DNA of 64,000 bases, taken from NCBI GenBank assembly GCA_002412965.1, contig DHWB01000011.1, positions 186,001 to 250,000 on the forward strand, in the 5' to 3' direction. Of this stretch, positions 25,235-34,267 are shown piece after piece. Source of the DNA: Desulfomicrobium sp. UBA5193 (GTDB lineage Bacteria; Desulfobacterota; Desulfovibrionia; Desulfovibrionales; Desulfomicrobiaceae). Numbering within the stretch: the first letter of the stretch is position 1; every line of letters begins with the position of its first letter. A program made the position numbers and the translations under genes. Below the pieces are notes generated by a model that was given only the letters and a program-made list of their open reading frames with translations, was not told the origin of the DNA and searched no databases.

Positions 25235-25648
25235 ATGACCGAGTCCACGATCACCGGTACCCTGACCATGCGATTGCACGTCTGGTTTGAGCGGGATGAA
25301 AAGATTTTTTTAGGCATCGGCCGGGCTTTGCTGCTTGAGAAAATCGAGGAGTACGGCTCTCTGCGGCAGGCCGCCACGGAGATGAAGATGTCGTATCGCG
25401 CGGCATGGGGCAAACTGAAAGCCGCGGAGGAGAGCATCGGCAAACCCCTGGTGCAGAAGGTCAAGGGCAAAGGGCAGCGCTACGAACTCACTCCCGTGGG
25501 GCGGCAGCTGGCGCGTCAGTTCCTGCAGCTGCAAAGCGATATCGAGACCTATGCCAAGACCAAGGCTCAGGATATTTTCGGCGAGAACGTCCAGTACTAC
25601 GCCGATGCCTATCCTGAAACCAAACTTTCTTCCTTGAAGCCGGAGTAG
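25235..25648 (+). CDS. ModE-type molybdate-responsive regulator, DNA-binding domain only
   Basis: 137 residues from ATG 25235 with AGGAGG upstream. A single winged-HTH of the ModE N-terminal/LysR-like class: FLGIGRALLLEKIEEYGSLRQAA and MSYRAAWGKLKAAEESIG, then KGKGQRYELTPVG. The C-terminal molybdate-binding (TOBE/Mop) domains of full ModE are missing, so effector sensing is unclear. Three bases separate it from moeA. It is divergent from fdhE-mobA over about 160 nt, so it may control both sides. Confidence 0.85.
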   Translation: MTESTITGTLTMRLHVWFERDEKIFLGIGRALLLEKIEEYGSLRQAATEMKMSYRAAWGKLKAAEESIGKPLVQKVKGKGQRYELTPVGRQLARQFLQLQSDIETYAKTKAQDIFGENVQYYADAYPETKLSSLKPE

Positions 25649-25650
25649 GC

Positions 25651-26889
25651 ATGGAGCATGGTTTTTTCCGGGTCATCACCCCGGCCCGGTTTTGCGAGCT
25701 GCTCTCCTCTTTCGCCCCGACCGCTTCCGAGGTCGTGAACTTGGAGGACTGTCTGGATCGCGTGCTGTCCGAAAACATTGTCGCCGAGGAAAATATACCG
25801 GCCCTCGACCGCTCCTGTATGGACGGGTACGCAGTGCGCGCTGCCGACACCTTTGGCGCGAGCGAGGGCAACCCCGCGTACGTGGAGCTTGCCCGCAGCG
25901 CGGCCATCGACGAGGTGGTCACCCGTCCCTTGCGGCCGGGCGAGTGCATGGGCATCGCCACGGGCGGAAGCCTTCCTCCCGGCGCCGACGCGGTGATCAT
26001 GGTCGAGCACACCCAGATGCTTGGCGAGGCGACCGTTGAAATCCGCAAGACCGTGACTCCCGGCGAAAACGTCATGCTCACGGGCGAGGATGTGGGCGTG
26101 GGGCAGGTGGCCTTGCCGGCGGGCCAGCGTCTTCGTCCCCAGGACGTCGGGCTCATGGCGTCCCTGGGCATCCTTTCGGCCCGCGTCTTTCGCAGGCCCC
26201 GCTGCGGCATCGTCTCCACCGGGGATGAACTGGTCCCCGCCCTCGCCACCCCCAGGCCCGGGCAGATCCGGGACGTCAATTCCCACACCTTGGCCTGTAT
26301 GGCCCTTCAGGCGGGCGCCGCGCCCTTGAACCACGGGCTGGTCCCGGATGTGCGCGACGCCTTGCATCAGTCCCTCTCGGCGAGCCTGGAGCGGAACGAC
26401 GTGGTCTTCATTTCCGGAGGCAGCTCCATCGGGACCCGCGATCTGACCATCGAGGTCCTCGAATCTTTCGCGGGCAGCGAGATTCTGGCTCACGGCGTGT
26501 CCATCAGCCCCGGCAAGCCGACCATCCTGGCAAGGGTCGGGGGCAAGCCCGTGCTTGGGCTGCCCGGGCAGGTCACTTCGGCCCAGATCGTCATGCTGGT
26601 CTTCGGGTTGCCCTTGCTCAGACACCTGGGCGGCGATGCGACTGCCTTTGATGAAGGCCGCCGGACCATGCGTGTGGCCAAACTCGGAGCCAACCTGTCG
26701 TCCAAGCCTGGACGCGAGGATTATGTCCGGGTCCGGCTGGAGTGGCGGGATGGGGAGCTTGTCGCCATGCCCCGGCTCGGCAAATCCGGCCTGCTGCGCA
26801 CCCTCCTTGAGGCCGACGGTCTGGTGCGACTGGATGCGTCCCTGGAAGGCATGAGCGCCGGGCAGGAAGTCGCCGTCTGGGTATTTTAA
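25651..26889 (+). CDS. moeA: molybdopterin molybdenumtransferase
   Basis: 412 residues. Inserts molybdate (or tungstate) into adenylylated molybdopterin. SCMDGYAVRAADTFGA, ATGGSLPPGADAVIMVEHT, GIVSTGDEL and SGGSSIGTRD, then GKPVLGLPGQVTSA, are MoeA signatures over domains I-IV. It begins 3 nt after the ModE-type gene, using ribosome-site bases inside its end, and is followed after 10 nt by a second moeA. Confidence 0.95.
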   Translation: MEHGFFRVITPARFCELLSSFAPTASEVVNLEDCLDRVLSENIVAEENIPALDRSCMDGYAVRAADTFGASEGNPAYVELARSAAIDEVVTRPLRPGECMGIATGGSLPPGADAVIMVEHTQMLGEATVEIRKTVTPGENVMLTGEDVGVGQVALPAGQRLRPQDVGLMASLGILSARVFRRPRCGIVSTGDELVPALATPRPGQIRDVNSHTLACMALQAGAAPLNHGLVPDVRDALHQSLSASLERNDVVFISGGSSIGTRDLTIEVLESFAGSEILAHGVSISPGKPTILARVGGKPVLGLPGQVTSAQIVMLVFGLPLLRHLGGDATAFDEGRRTMRVAKLGANLSSKPGREDYVRVRLEWRDGELVAMPRLGKSGLLRTLLEADGLVRLDASLEGMSAGQEVAVWVF

Positions 26890-26899
26890 AAGAGGAAAG

Positions 26900-28843
26900 A
26901 TGATGCAGAAACGAAATATCTACCTGAAGACCGTGCCCGTGGCCGAAGCCCTGCGCCTGGCCATGGACGCCCTGGACCGCGATCGTCTGGTCGGCACGGA
27001 AAGCATCCCCTCCCATCAGGCCTGCGGACGGGTCACCGCAGCTGCCGTGTACGCGGTTTGCTCCTCGCCTACCTTTCACAGCGCGGCCATGGACGGATAT
27101 GCCCTGCGGGCCGAGTCGACCTTTCTTGCCAGGGAAGGCCGCCCGGTGCGCCTGCTCAAGGGCGGTCAGTGCGTGGCCGTGAATACGGGGCACCCTTTGC
27201 CGGACGGCATGGACGGCGTGCTCATGATCGAGAAGGTCGTGCGCGAGAGCGACGAGGCCATCGAGATCGAGACCCCGGTCTTCCCCATGCAGCACGTGCG
27301 CCGCATCGGCGAGGACATCGTGGCCACGGAGCTGCTGTTGCCCCAGAACAGGCTCCTCTCGCCGTACGACGTCGGCGGCCTCCTGAGCGCGGGCATCTGG
27401 GAGGTCCCGGTCTATGAGCAGCTGCGCATGGCCTTTATCCCCACCGGCGACGAGGTGCTCGATTTCAACACCAGGCCAAGCCCCCGGCCCGGTCAGGTCA
27501 TCGAGAGCAATTCCCAGGTTTTTGCCGGACTGGCGGCGGCGCAGGGGTGCCTGTTCGAGCGGGTGAATCCCGTCCCGGACAATGAGCAGGCGCTGACGAA
27601 TGCCGTGCGTGTGGCGGTGGACGGACCGGCCCATGTCATCGTGGTCGGTGCCGGATCGTCGGCCGGCTCCAAGGATTTTTCCCGCTCCATCATCGAGAGC
27701 CTGGGCCGAGTGCTGGTCCACGGCATCGACGTTATGCCCGGCAAGCCCTCCATTCTGGGAGAGATAAACGGCAAGCTCGTCGTCGGCGCGCCGGGGTATC
27801 CGGTCTCGGCTGTGGTCTGCTTCGAGGAACTGCTTATTCCGCTCCTGTCCTGGCTCGGCCGGAAGACCCTGCCCGTGCGGCCGGGGGTGGAGGTCGAGCT
27901 GGCGCGCAAGGTTCCCTCCAAGCTCGGGACCGAAGAGCTGGTTCGGCTGGCCATCGGCCGGGTGGGGGAAAAGCTTGTGGCCACTCCCCTGGGCCGGGGC
28001 GCGGGCATGCTGACCACGCTCATTCGCGCGCAGGGCGTGACGCGCATTCCCTCCGACAGCGAGGGGGCGGAGGCCGGATCGAATGTCCGGGCCGAGTTGC
28101 TGGTCCCTGCGGCGGAGCTGGACCAGACGCTGGTGATTGTCGGCAGCCACGACAACATTCTGGACGTGCTCGGCAACGAGCTCATGGGGCTGGGCAGGCC
28201 GGTGCGCATCGCGTCCAGCCATGTGGGCTCCATGGGCGGGCTCACAGCCCTCAAGGGCAGATCGGCGCTCATGGCCGGGACGCATCTCTTTGACGAGGAG
28301 AGCGGGGATTTCAATTTTCCCTTTTTCCGCAAGTATCTACCCGGCCTCAATGTCTCGTGCATCAATCTGGCCATCCGGCATCAGGGCCTCATCGTGGCCA
28401 AGGGCAATCCCCTGGGCATCGCGGGAGTGGAAGATCTGGCTAGGCCGGAGGTGCGCTTCATCAACCGTCAGCGCGGCGCCGGAACGCGCATCCTGCTCGA
28501 CTACCATCTGCGTCAGGCCGGGCTCAGTCCGGAGCAGGTGGTGGGGTATGAGAAGGAGGAGTTCACGCACATGGCCGTGGCCGTCAACGTCCTGACTGGT
28601 ACCGCGTCCTGCGGGCTGGGCATTTTTGCGGCGGCCAATGCCTTGGGACTGGATTTCGTGCCCCTGGCCAGGGAGCGGTACGATCTGGCTTTTCTGCCGG
28701 AGCTTGAGGACTGGAAGACCGAAGTGGTGCTGGATCTCATCCGCTCCCAGTCGTTCAAGGCCCGCATCGAGGCCCTGGGCGGGTACGAAACCACACTGAC
28801 CGGAATGATCATGGAACCGGGGCAGGGACTGGGCTTGGGGTAA
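26900..28843 (+). CDS. MoeA fused to a periplasmic-binding-like domain
   Basis: 647 residues. Residues 1 to about 400 are a second complete MoeA (MDGYALRAESTFLAREG, NTGHPLPDGMDGVLMIEKV, IPTGDEVLDF, GKPSILG). From about 410 a PBP-like (type II, LysR-substrate/TupA-ModA-like) domain follows: LVIVGSHDNILDVLGN, SSHVGSMGGL, then RQRGAGTRILLDY and GLDFVPLARERYDLAF. The domain has no signal peptide, so it works in the cytosol, perhaps sensing molybdate or tungstate. MoeA-PBP fusions are known in archaea and bacteria; their exact role is unsettled. Having two moeA genes could reflect separate handling of Mo and W. Confidence 0.9.
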   Translation: MMQKRNIYLKTVPVAEALRLAMDALDRDRLVGTESIPSHQACGRVTAAAVYAVCSSPTFHSAAMDGYALRAESTFLAREGRPVRLLKGGQCVAVNTGHPLPDGMDGVLMIEKVVRESDEAIEIETPVFPMQHVRRIGEDIVATELLLPQNRLLSPYDVGGLLSAGIWEVPVYEQLRMAFIPTGDEVLDFNTRPSPRPGQVIESNSQVFAGLAAAQGCLFERVNPVPDNEQALTNAVRVAVDGPAHVIVVGAGSSAGSKDFSRSIIESLGRVLVHGIDVMPGKPSILGEINGKLVVGAPGYPVSAVVCFEELLIPLLSWLGRKTLPVRPGVEVELARKVPSKLGTEELVRLAIGRVGEKLVATPLGRGAGMLTTLIRAQGVTRIPSDSEGAEAGSNVRAELLVPAAELDQTLVIVGSHDNILDVLGNELMGLGRPVRIASSHVGSMGGLTALKGRSALMAGTHLFDEESGDFNFPFFRKYLPGLNVSCINLAIRHQGLIVAKGNPLGIAGVEDLARPEVRFINRQRGAGTRILLDYHLRQAGLSPEQVVGYEKEEFTHMAVAVNVLTGTASCGLGIFAAANALGLDFVPLARERYDLAFLPELEDWKTEVVLDLIRSQSFKARIEALGGYETTLTGMIMEPGQGLGLG

Positions 28844-28900
28844 CCCCTTATTTTTCCTTGACGGGCACGGGCAGTTGAAGTAGCTGCATGATCCTCGCGG

Positions 28901-28976
28901 GCGGGAGTAGCTCAATGGCTAGAGCATCAGCCTTCCAAGCTGAGGGTTGCGGGTTCGAGTCCCGTTTCCCGCTCCA
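28901..28976 (+). tRNA. tRNA-Gly (anticodon TCC)
   Basis: 76 nt including encoded CCA. Acceptor GCGGGAG pairs with TTCCCGC (one G-U), anticodon loop CCTTCCAAG reads TCC, T-arm GGGTTCGAGTCCC. Confidence 0.97.
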
Positions 28977-28985
28977 CGAGAAAAT

Positions 28986-29060
28986 GGCGGCATAGCCAAG
29001 CGGTAAGGCAGAGGTCTGCAAAACCTCCATTCTCCAGTTCAAATCTGGATGCCGCCTCCA
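28986..29060 (+). tRNA. tRNA-Cys (anticodon GCA)
   Basis: 75 nt including CCA. GGCGGCA pairs with TGCCGCC; anticodon stem-loop GGTCTGCAAAACC gives GCA. Nine nt after tRNA-Gly. Confidence 0.97.
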
Positions 29061-29067
29061 TAGAAAT

Positions 29068-29142
<75 letters not shown>

Positions 29143-29149
29143 CAAAATC

Positions 29150-29176
29150 AAGGCCGGTCCCAGATCGGCCTTTTTT
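29150..29176 (+). terminator. terminator after tRNA cluster
   Basis: AAGGCCG and CGGCCTT stem followed by a run of six T, eight nt after the last tRNA. Confidence 0.85.
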
Positions 29177-29244
29177 GCGTCCTGTGGGCGTTTTTCGGGC
29201 CAAAAAAAAGCTCCTTGGAGGAGCTTTGCTGGTGTCACGAAATT

Positions 29245-29454
29245 TTAAATCTGACCCATGGAGTAGCGCAGCCTGAGTTCGTTCAGGATGGCATTTTCGT
29301 AGTGAACTGACGGCGGCCCTTCGTGTTCGGTGGGTTCCAGGTATCTGTCGAGCATCTGGCTTTCTTCCCAAAAGTCGAGCAATTCGTCATTGCCGAGGAT
29401 CTTGAGCTGGTCTTCAAGGGTGAAGGGATCCTCATTGGGAAGGAATCGTGCCAT
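29245..29454 (-). CDS. small conserved-looking acidic protein, unknown function
   Basis: 69 residues from ATG 29454, with CAAGGAGC six bases upstream; the in-frame extension to 29508 lacks a ribosome site. Strongly acidic and helical (DPFTLEDQLKILGNDELLDF, then LDRYLEPTEHEGPP). It has no signal peptide or Cys. I recognise no family. It lies alone between the tRNAs and mfd, convergent with the tRNA transcript. Confidence 0.7.
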   Translation of the reverse strand: MARFLPNEDPFTLEDQLKILGNDELLDFWEESQMLDRYLEPTEHEGPPSVHYENAILNELRLRYSMGQI

Positions 29455-29645
29455 GAATTGCTCCTTGGGCAGGGGTGACTGGGTGCGTACGGATTGATCC
29501 ATACGCACCCGCAGTTAAGCTGTCTATCCTTTTTCATGTGCATCAGGCAGCTCCTCCAAACTCCTGTTGCCTTGTCCTGCTGTGGAATGTACGCACTTCA
29601 AAGAATTATGCCGAAGCCGCCTCCGACCGGGGGCGGCTTTTCCCT

Positions 29646-32600
29646 GTGCCTCCAACCCTGACCGGTTACAACGTGCTCATCCCCGCTGCCTTGCAGAAAC
29701 TCGTCGACGGCACCGACCGTCAAATCCGGATCTTCAAGAGCGGTCCGGCCTCGCAAATGTATCTGGCCCAGGCGCTGCTGGAAAAAGGTCACAACGTTGT
29801 CCTGATCCTGCCGCCAAGCGCCGATCTGCCGCTGTATGCCTCCCTGGCGCGACTCTTTTCCCCGGCGGACAAGACGTTGCCGTTCTGGGATCGTCGCTGG
29901 CTGCGCTTTCCGCATTATACGGTGGAAGAACCGCGCCGCTCCCTCTGGCCCGAACGCTGGCGGACCCTTTTTGCCCTGGCGCAAAAGGGGCGGGGACGTG
30001 GCGTGCTCCTGCCTCTGGAGAACCTGATCCAGAAATGGCCGCATCCGGACCTGTTGCAGCGGGAACATCTCGAACTGTTCGAGGGCGAGGAGGTTTCTCA
30101 GGACGATCTCCTCGAGACCTTGATCAACTGGGGCTATTCGCGGGTCTCCATGGTCACCGCGGTGGGCGAGATTTCGCTGCGCGGCGACATCATGGATATC
30201 TTCTGTCCCGGATACGAGCATCCGCTGCGCATGGAGTTTTTCGGAGACGCGCTGGAGCACATCAAGCTCTTCGAGCCTATGTCCCAGCGTTCAAAGGCCG
30301 ATCTGAAATCCGCGACCATTCTGCCGGTGGCAGGATGCATCGGGGCCGACACCTACCGGGAGGCGGCGCGGGGCATGTTCGACGGCTGGCTGCGGCTGGG
30401 GGAGATCACCAAGGGCGCACGGGCCGATCTGGAAAAGGAGCTCCTGCAACTTCACCCCCATCTTCCGCCAAGCATGTACTATCCGCAGACCGTCGGGCTG
30501 GAGGCTTGGCTGCCTGAGGGGAGCATCTTTCTGATGGCCGAGGCCCAGGATCTGCGTCACAAGCTCGACGAGACGAGCTGGGCCTGGCAGAATCATTTTC
30601 GAGACGACGAGCGGCAGTGGCCCAGGCATGGCCTGATCCAGACTCCCGGCGATGTCCGCAAGATCTGGGAACAGAGCCGCCAGATTCTGTGCGAAAGCCT
30701 GGTCATGGGGGTGCGGGAAGAAGGCCTGGAGCTGCCGGAGGAAGGAGTGGCCGGGTTTGAGGACATGTTCTGGACCCCGGAGAGCCGCACCCGTCCCTGG
30801 CGGGCCCTCATGGCGGAGCTTGACGTCTGGCGGCGGACCTATACCCAGACCCTGTTCTGTTTTCACACCGAACAGTCCCGCAAGAAGTTTCTGCAGCTCG
30901 CAGCGCAGGACGAGCACGTGCTCAAGACCGAGTACGATCCGCAAGGTTCGGGTATTTTCGCCCTGGTCGGGTCCATGGGCCACGGCATGCGCCTGCCCTG
31001 GGCGCAGATGCAGATCCTGCCGGAGTCCGTGTTGCAGCCCGGCGCACCCAAGGCGCAGCGGGCCGCAGGCAAGGCGTTCAAGGGTCTCGACACCTTTGAC
31101 GAGCTGGAATCCGGAGATTTGCTGGTCCACCGCGATTACGGCCTGTGCCGTTTTGGAGGCCTGCATCGCATCAAGTTCGGCGATGTGGCCAACGACTACC
31201 TCCTGCTGCAGTATGACGGCGAAGACCGGCTCTATCTGCCCGTGGACCGTCTGGGTCAGGTTCAGCGCTACAAGGGGCCCGAAGGTGCGGCCCCGGCGCT
31301 TGATCGTCTGGGCAGCGCGGCCTGGAGCAAGGCCCGGGAGCGGACCCGCCAGTCTATCGCCAAAATCGCGCGTGATCTGGTGGAGATGTATGCCTTTCGC
31401 AAGATCGCCAAGGGCTTTGAGTACAATCCCATTTCAGAGCTGTACTGGGAATTCGAAGCCAGTTTCGGCTTCGAGGAAACCAGGGATCAGGAGAAGGCCA
31501 TCGCCGATGTCCTGGCCGATATGGAGAAGCCCGAGCCCATGGACCGCCTGGTCTGCGGAGATGTCGGCTTCGGCAAGACCGAGGTGGCCCTGCGGGCCGC
31601 CTTCCGCGCGGTCCTGGATGGCAAGCAGGTGGCCCTCTTGTGCCCGACCACGGTCCTGGCCGAGCAGCATTACCAGACCTTCCGCCAGCGCATGGAGCCC
31701 TTTTCCATCACCGTGGGCTTGCTCAGCCGCTTTGTCCCGCCGGCAGGACAGAAGCGGACGCTCGAAGCCACCCGGCGCGGCCAGGTCGATGTCCTCATAG
31801 GCACCCACCGGATGCTTTCCAAGGATGTGGAATTCTCGAATCTGTCTCTTTTGATCCTGGACGAGGAACAGCGCTTCGGGGTCAAACACAAGGAGCGTAT
31901 CAAGAAGATGCGTTCCACCATAGATGTCCTGACCCTGACCGCCACGCCCATTCCGCGCACCTTGCAGCTGTCGCTGTCCGGCATCCGGGGCTTAAGCGTC
32001 ATCGAGACCCCGCCGCGGGACCGCAAGCCCGTGGAGACCTCCCTTATGGAGCGGGACGCCGCTCAGCTCAAGGTCATCCTGGAGCGCGAGATGGCGCGTA
32101 GCGGACAGGTCTTTTGGGTCTACAACCGCGTGCAGGGTCTGGAGCGGGTGGTCGAGTTCGTGTCGTCCCTGGTTCCGGGGGCGCGGGTCGGCATGGGACA
32201 TGGACAGATGAAGGCCCATGACCTGGAAGAGACCATGCACAAGTTCTGGCATGGGGAGCTCGATGTGCTCGTGTGCACGGCTATCATCGAGTCGGGCCTG
32301 GACTTTCCGAGGGCCAACACCCTCATCGTCGATCAGGCCCAGCTTTTCGGGTTGGGGCAGCTGTATCAACTGCGCGGCCGGGTCGGGCGTTCCAGCGAGC
32401 AGGCCTACGCCTATTTCATCATCCCGGACCTGGACCGTCTGCAGGAGGTCTCGCGCAAGCGCCTCAAGATCATTCTCGACATGGATTATCTCGGCGCCGG
32501 GTTCAAGGTCGCCATGGAGGACCTGCGCCTGCGTGGGGCCGGCAACATTCTCGGCGAGGCCCAGTCCGGAACCATCGGCAAGGTCGGCCTCGATCTCTTC

Positions 32601-33113
32601 CTGGAGATGCTTGAAGAGGAGGTCACCAGGCTGCGCGGCGGCAAGGTCGAGACGGAGATCGAACCCGAGCTCAACCTCGGCTTCCAGGCTCTCATCCCCG
32701 AGGAGTACGTAGCCGACGGCAAGGAGCGTCTGCATTACTACAAGGCCTTGTCCTCCTGTCATGACGAGGCGGCCATCGTCGAGATTGTGGATGACATGCG
32801 CGACCGCTTCGGGTCCCTGCCTGAAGCCCTTAAGACCTTTGTGGCCGTGCTCATGATCAAGATCGATGTACGCAGGCTGGGCGCGGTGCGGATAGATCTG
32901 TTCGAGGAGCGGGCGCTTTTGCACTGGGACGAGACCCGCCACAATATTGATCTCTCCAAGCTCATGCTGTGGGTTGGCGAGAACGTCGAGGTGGCCAGGA
33001 TCCTGCCTCCGGCCAAGCTTGAATTGCGCATGCCCGGCTGCGCTTCGCCGACCCTGGCCATGCATGCCCTGAAAGACATGCTGCTTGGCCTGCGGGAGCG
33101 GATTCGCCTTTGA
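29646..33113 (+). CDS. mfd: transcription-repair coupling factor
   Basis: About 1155 residues from GTG 29646. Displaces stalled RNA polymerase and recruits UvrA. The UvrB-homology part lies at the N-terminus (IFKSGPASQMYLAQALLEKG, then GEISLRGDIMDIFCPG). The RNA-polymerase-binding domain is near DLLVHRDYGLCRFGG. The RecG-like translocase has GDVGFGKTEVALRAAF (Walker A), LDEEQRFGVKHKE (Walker B) and RGRVGRSSEQAYAYF. The C-terminal TRCF domain ends near 33100. The open frame continues upstream to 29475 but those codons do not resemble Mfd and include a hairpin, so the GTG is preferred; GTG 29670 is another option. Confidence 0.94.
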   Translation: MPPTLTGYNVLIPAALQKLVDGTDRQIRIFKSGPASQMYLAQALLEKGHNVVLILPPSADLPLYASLARLFSPADKTLPFWDRRWLRFPHYTVEEPRRSLWPERWRTLFALAQKGRGRGVLLPLENLIQKWPHPDLLQREHLELFEGEEVSQDDLLETLINWGYSRVSMVTAVGEISLRGDIMDIFCPGYEHPLRMEFFGDALEHIKLFEPMSQRSKADLKSATILPVAGCIGADTYREAARGMFDGWLRLGEITKGARADLEKELLQLHPHLPPSMYYPQTVGLEAWLPEGSIFLMAEAQDLRHKLDETSWAWQNHFRDDERQWPRHGLIQTPGDVRKIWEQSRQILCESLVMGVREEGLELPEEGVAGFEDMFWTPESRTRPWRALMAELDVWRRTYTQTLFCFHTEQSRKKFLQLAAQDEHVLKTEYDPQGSGIFALVGSMGHGMRLPWAQMQILPESVLQPGAPKAQRAAGKAFKGLDTFDELESGDLLVHRDYGLCRFGGLHRIKFGDVANDYLLLQYDGEDRLYLPVDRLGQVQRYKGPEGAAPALDRLGSAAWSKARERTRQSIAKIARDLVEMYAFRKIAKGFEYNPISELYWEFEASFGFEETRDQEKAIADVLADMEKPEPMDRLVCGDVGFGKTEVALRAAFRAVLDGKQVALLCPTTVLAEQHYQTFRQRMEPFSITVGLLSRFVPPAGQKRTLEATRRGQVDVLIGTHRMLSKDVEFSNLSLLILDEEQRFGVKHKERIKKMRSTIDVLTLTATPIPRTLQLSLSGIRGLSVIETPPRDRKPVETSLMERDAAQLKVILEREMARSGQVFWVYNRVQGLERVVEFVSSLVPGARVGMGHGQMKAHDLEETMHKFWHGELDVLVCTAIIESGLDFPRANTLIVDQAQLFGLGQLYQLRGRVGRSSEQAYAYFIIPDLDRLQEVSRKRLKIILDMDYLGAGFKVAMEDLRLRGAGNILGEAQSGTIGKVGLDLFLEMLEEEVTRLRGGKVETEIEPELNLGFQALIPEEYVADGKERLHYYKALSSCHDEAAIVEIVDDMRDRFGSLPEALKTFVAVLMIKIDVRRLGAVRIDLFEERALLHWDETRHNIDLSKLMLWVGENVEVARILPPAKLELRMPGCASPTLAMHALKDMLLGLRERIRL

Positions 33114-33309
33114 TGAAAGGAGCTTGGGCTCTCCAAGATTGAACTGGACTCAGTCTGCGCTCAAGGGTACTACCTTGGGCGCATTGTTCATGTATTTTGA
33201 AATCCGCAATGTGCGTGTCCGGTTCTTTTGGCCATCCGCAAGGCACGGTTTTCCTGCGTACGTGGTCTTGACTCCGGTGTCCTACAAATCAATCCGATGA
33301 GACATCTTT

Positions 33310-34227
33310 ATGAAAAAATATGGCGTAAGCGTTGTTCCGGCGGTTGTTTTTCTCTTGGCTTTTCTGGGCTTGGCCCAGGCCGCTCAGGTGGTCGATCGCA
33401 TCGTGGCCGTGGTCAACGGCGAGATCATCACCTTCCAGGACTTGCAGCAGCGAGTTCGCATGGTCACAGGGCAGACTCCTGATCCGGGCGCTGCAGGTGA
33501 GGCCATGCCGCAGATTCTGGAGAGCATGATCGATGACATCATCCTGCGTCAGGAGGCCCAGCGGCTCAAGATTGAGGTTTCGGATTCGGAGGTGGAGAAT
33601 GAAATTCGCCAGTTCAAGGCCCGGCGCCGGTTGAGCGAGGATGAATTCGAACGCAGCCTGCGACTGCAGGGCCTGACGCAGGAACAGTTCAAGGAGCAAA
33701 GCCGTCAGGATATCGTCAAGCACAAGATGCTTGGCTACATGGTGCGGCGCAAGGTTGTGGTCACCCAGGAAGAGGTCGACGCCTATGTCGAAAAGAATCG
33801 GGCAGAGCTGGCCACGGAACGGACTGTCGACATGCAGATCATCGTTTCCGCAGATGCGGACCGCGCAGAGGCCCTCTTTGATGAGTTGAACAAGGGCGGG
33901 ATCAGCTTTGACGAGGCTGTGGAGAGATATTCCGTTGGTCCGAAGGTCAATAACGGGGTTATGACCGACGTGCGTTGGCGCGAGATGGACGAGCCTTGGC
34001 GGGATGCTCTGCGTGATCTGAACGCAGGTGAAATGAGCAAGCCGTTCATGATCCAGGACAAGTGGGTGATTTTGAAACTTCTTGACCGCAGAGACGGTGC
34101 AAAGCAGGAACAGGCCGCCGTGGAAGACGAAGTGCGGGAAGCCATAATGCGTCCCAAGCTTGAGGAGCGTTTCAAGGAATACATGAGTGGCTTGCGCGCT
34201 AAAGCCATCATCCAAAACAAGCTTTAA
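33310..34227 (+). CDS. SurA-like periplasmic peptidyl-prolyl isomerase/chaperone
   Basis: 305 residues with a cleavable signal (VVPAVVFLLAFLGLAQAA). A SurA N-terminal chaperone domain (VVDRIVAVVNGEIITFQDLQQRV, FKARRRLSEDEFERSLRLQG) is followed by one parvulin-type domain (VDMQIIVSADADRAEALFDEL) that is short and only moderately conserved. It assists outer-membrane protein folding. It is followed after 40 nt by the RodZ-like gene. Confidence 0.85.
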   Translation: MKKYGVSVVPAVVFLLAFLGLAQAAQVVDRIVAVVNGEIITFQDLQQRVRMVTGQTPDPGAAGEAMPQILESMIDDIILRQEAQRLKIEVSDSEVENEIRQFKARRRLSEDEFERSLRLQGLTQEQFKEQSRQDIVKHKMLGYMVRRKVVVTQEEVDAYVEKNRAELATERTVDMQIIVSADADRAEALFDELNKGGISFDEAVERYSVGPKVNNGVMTDVRWREMDEPWRDALRDLNAGEMSKPFMIQDKWVILKLLDRRDGAKQEQAAVEDEVREAIMRPKLEERFKEYMSGLRAKAIIQNKL

Positions 34228-34267
34228 AACCGCTGTCTCGCCAAGCCATGCATGGAGTTTCCAGAAT

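Noticed and set aside
26618..28285. 555-codon minus-strand frame
   Set aside because: Antisense to the two moeA genes, His/Gly-rich composition typical of a reverse shadow, no ribosome site.
29475..29645. 57-codon N-terminal extension of mfd
   Set aside because: Codons do not resemble Mfd and cross a hairpin; the product from GTG 29646 already has full length.
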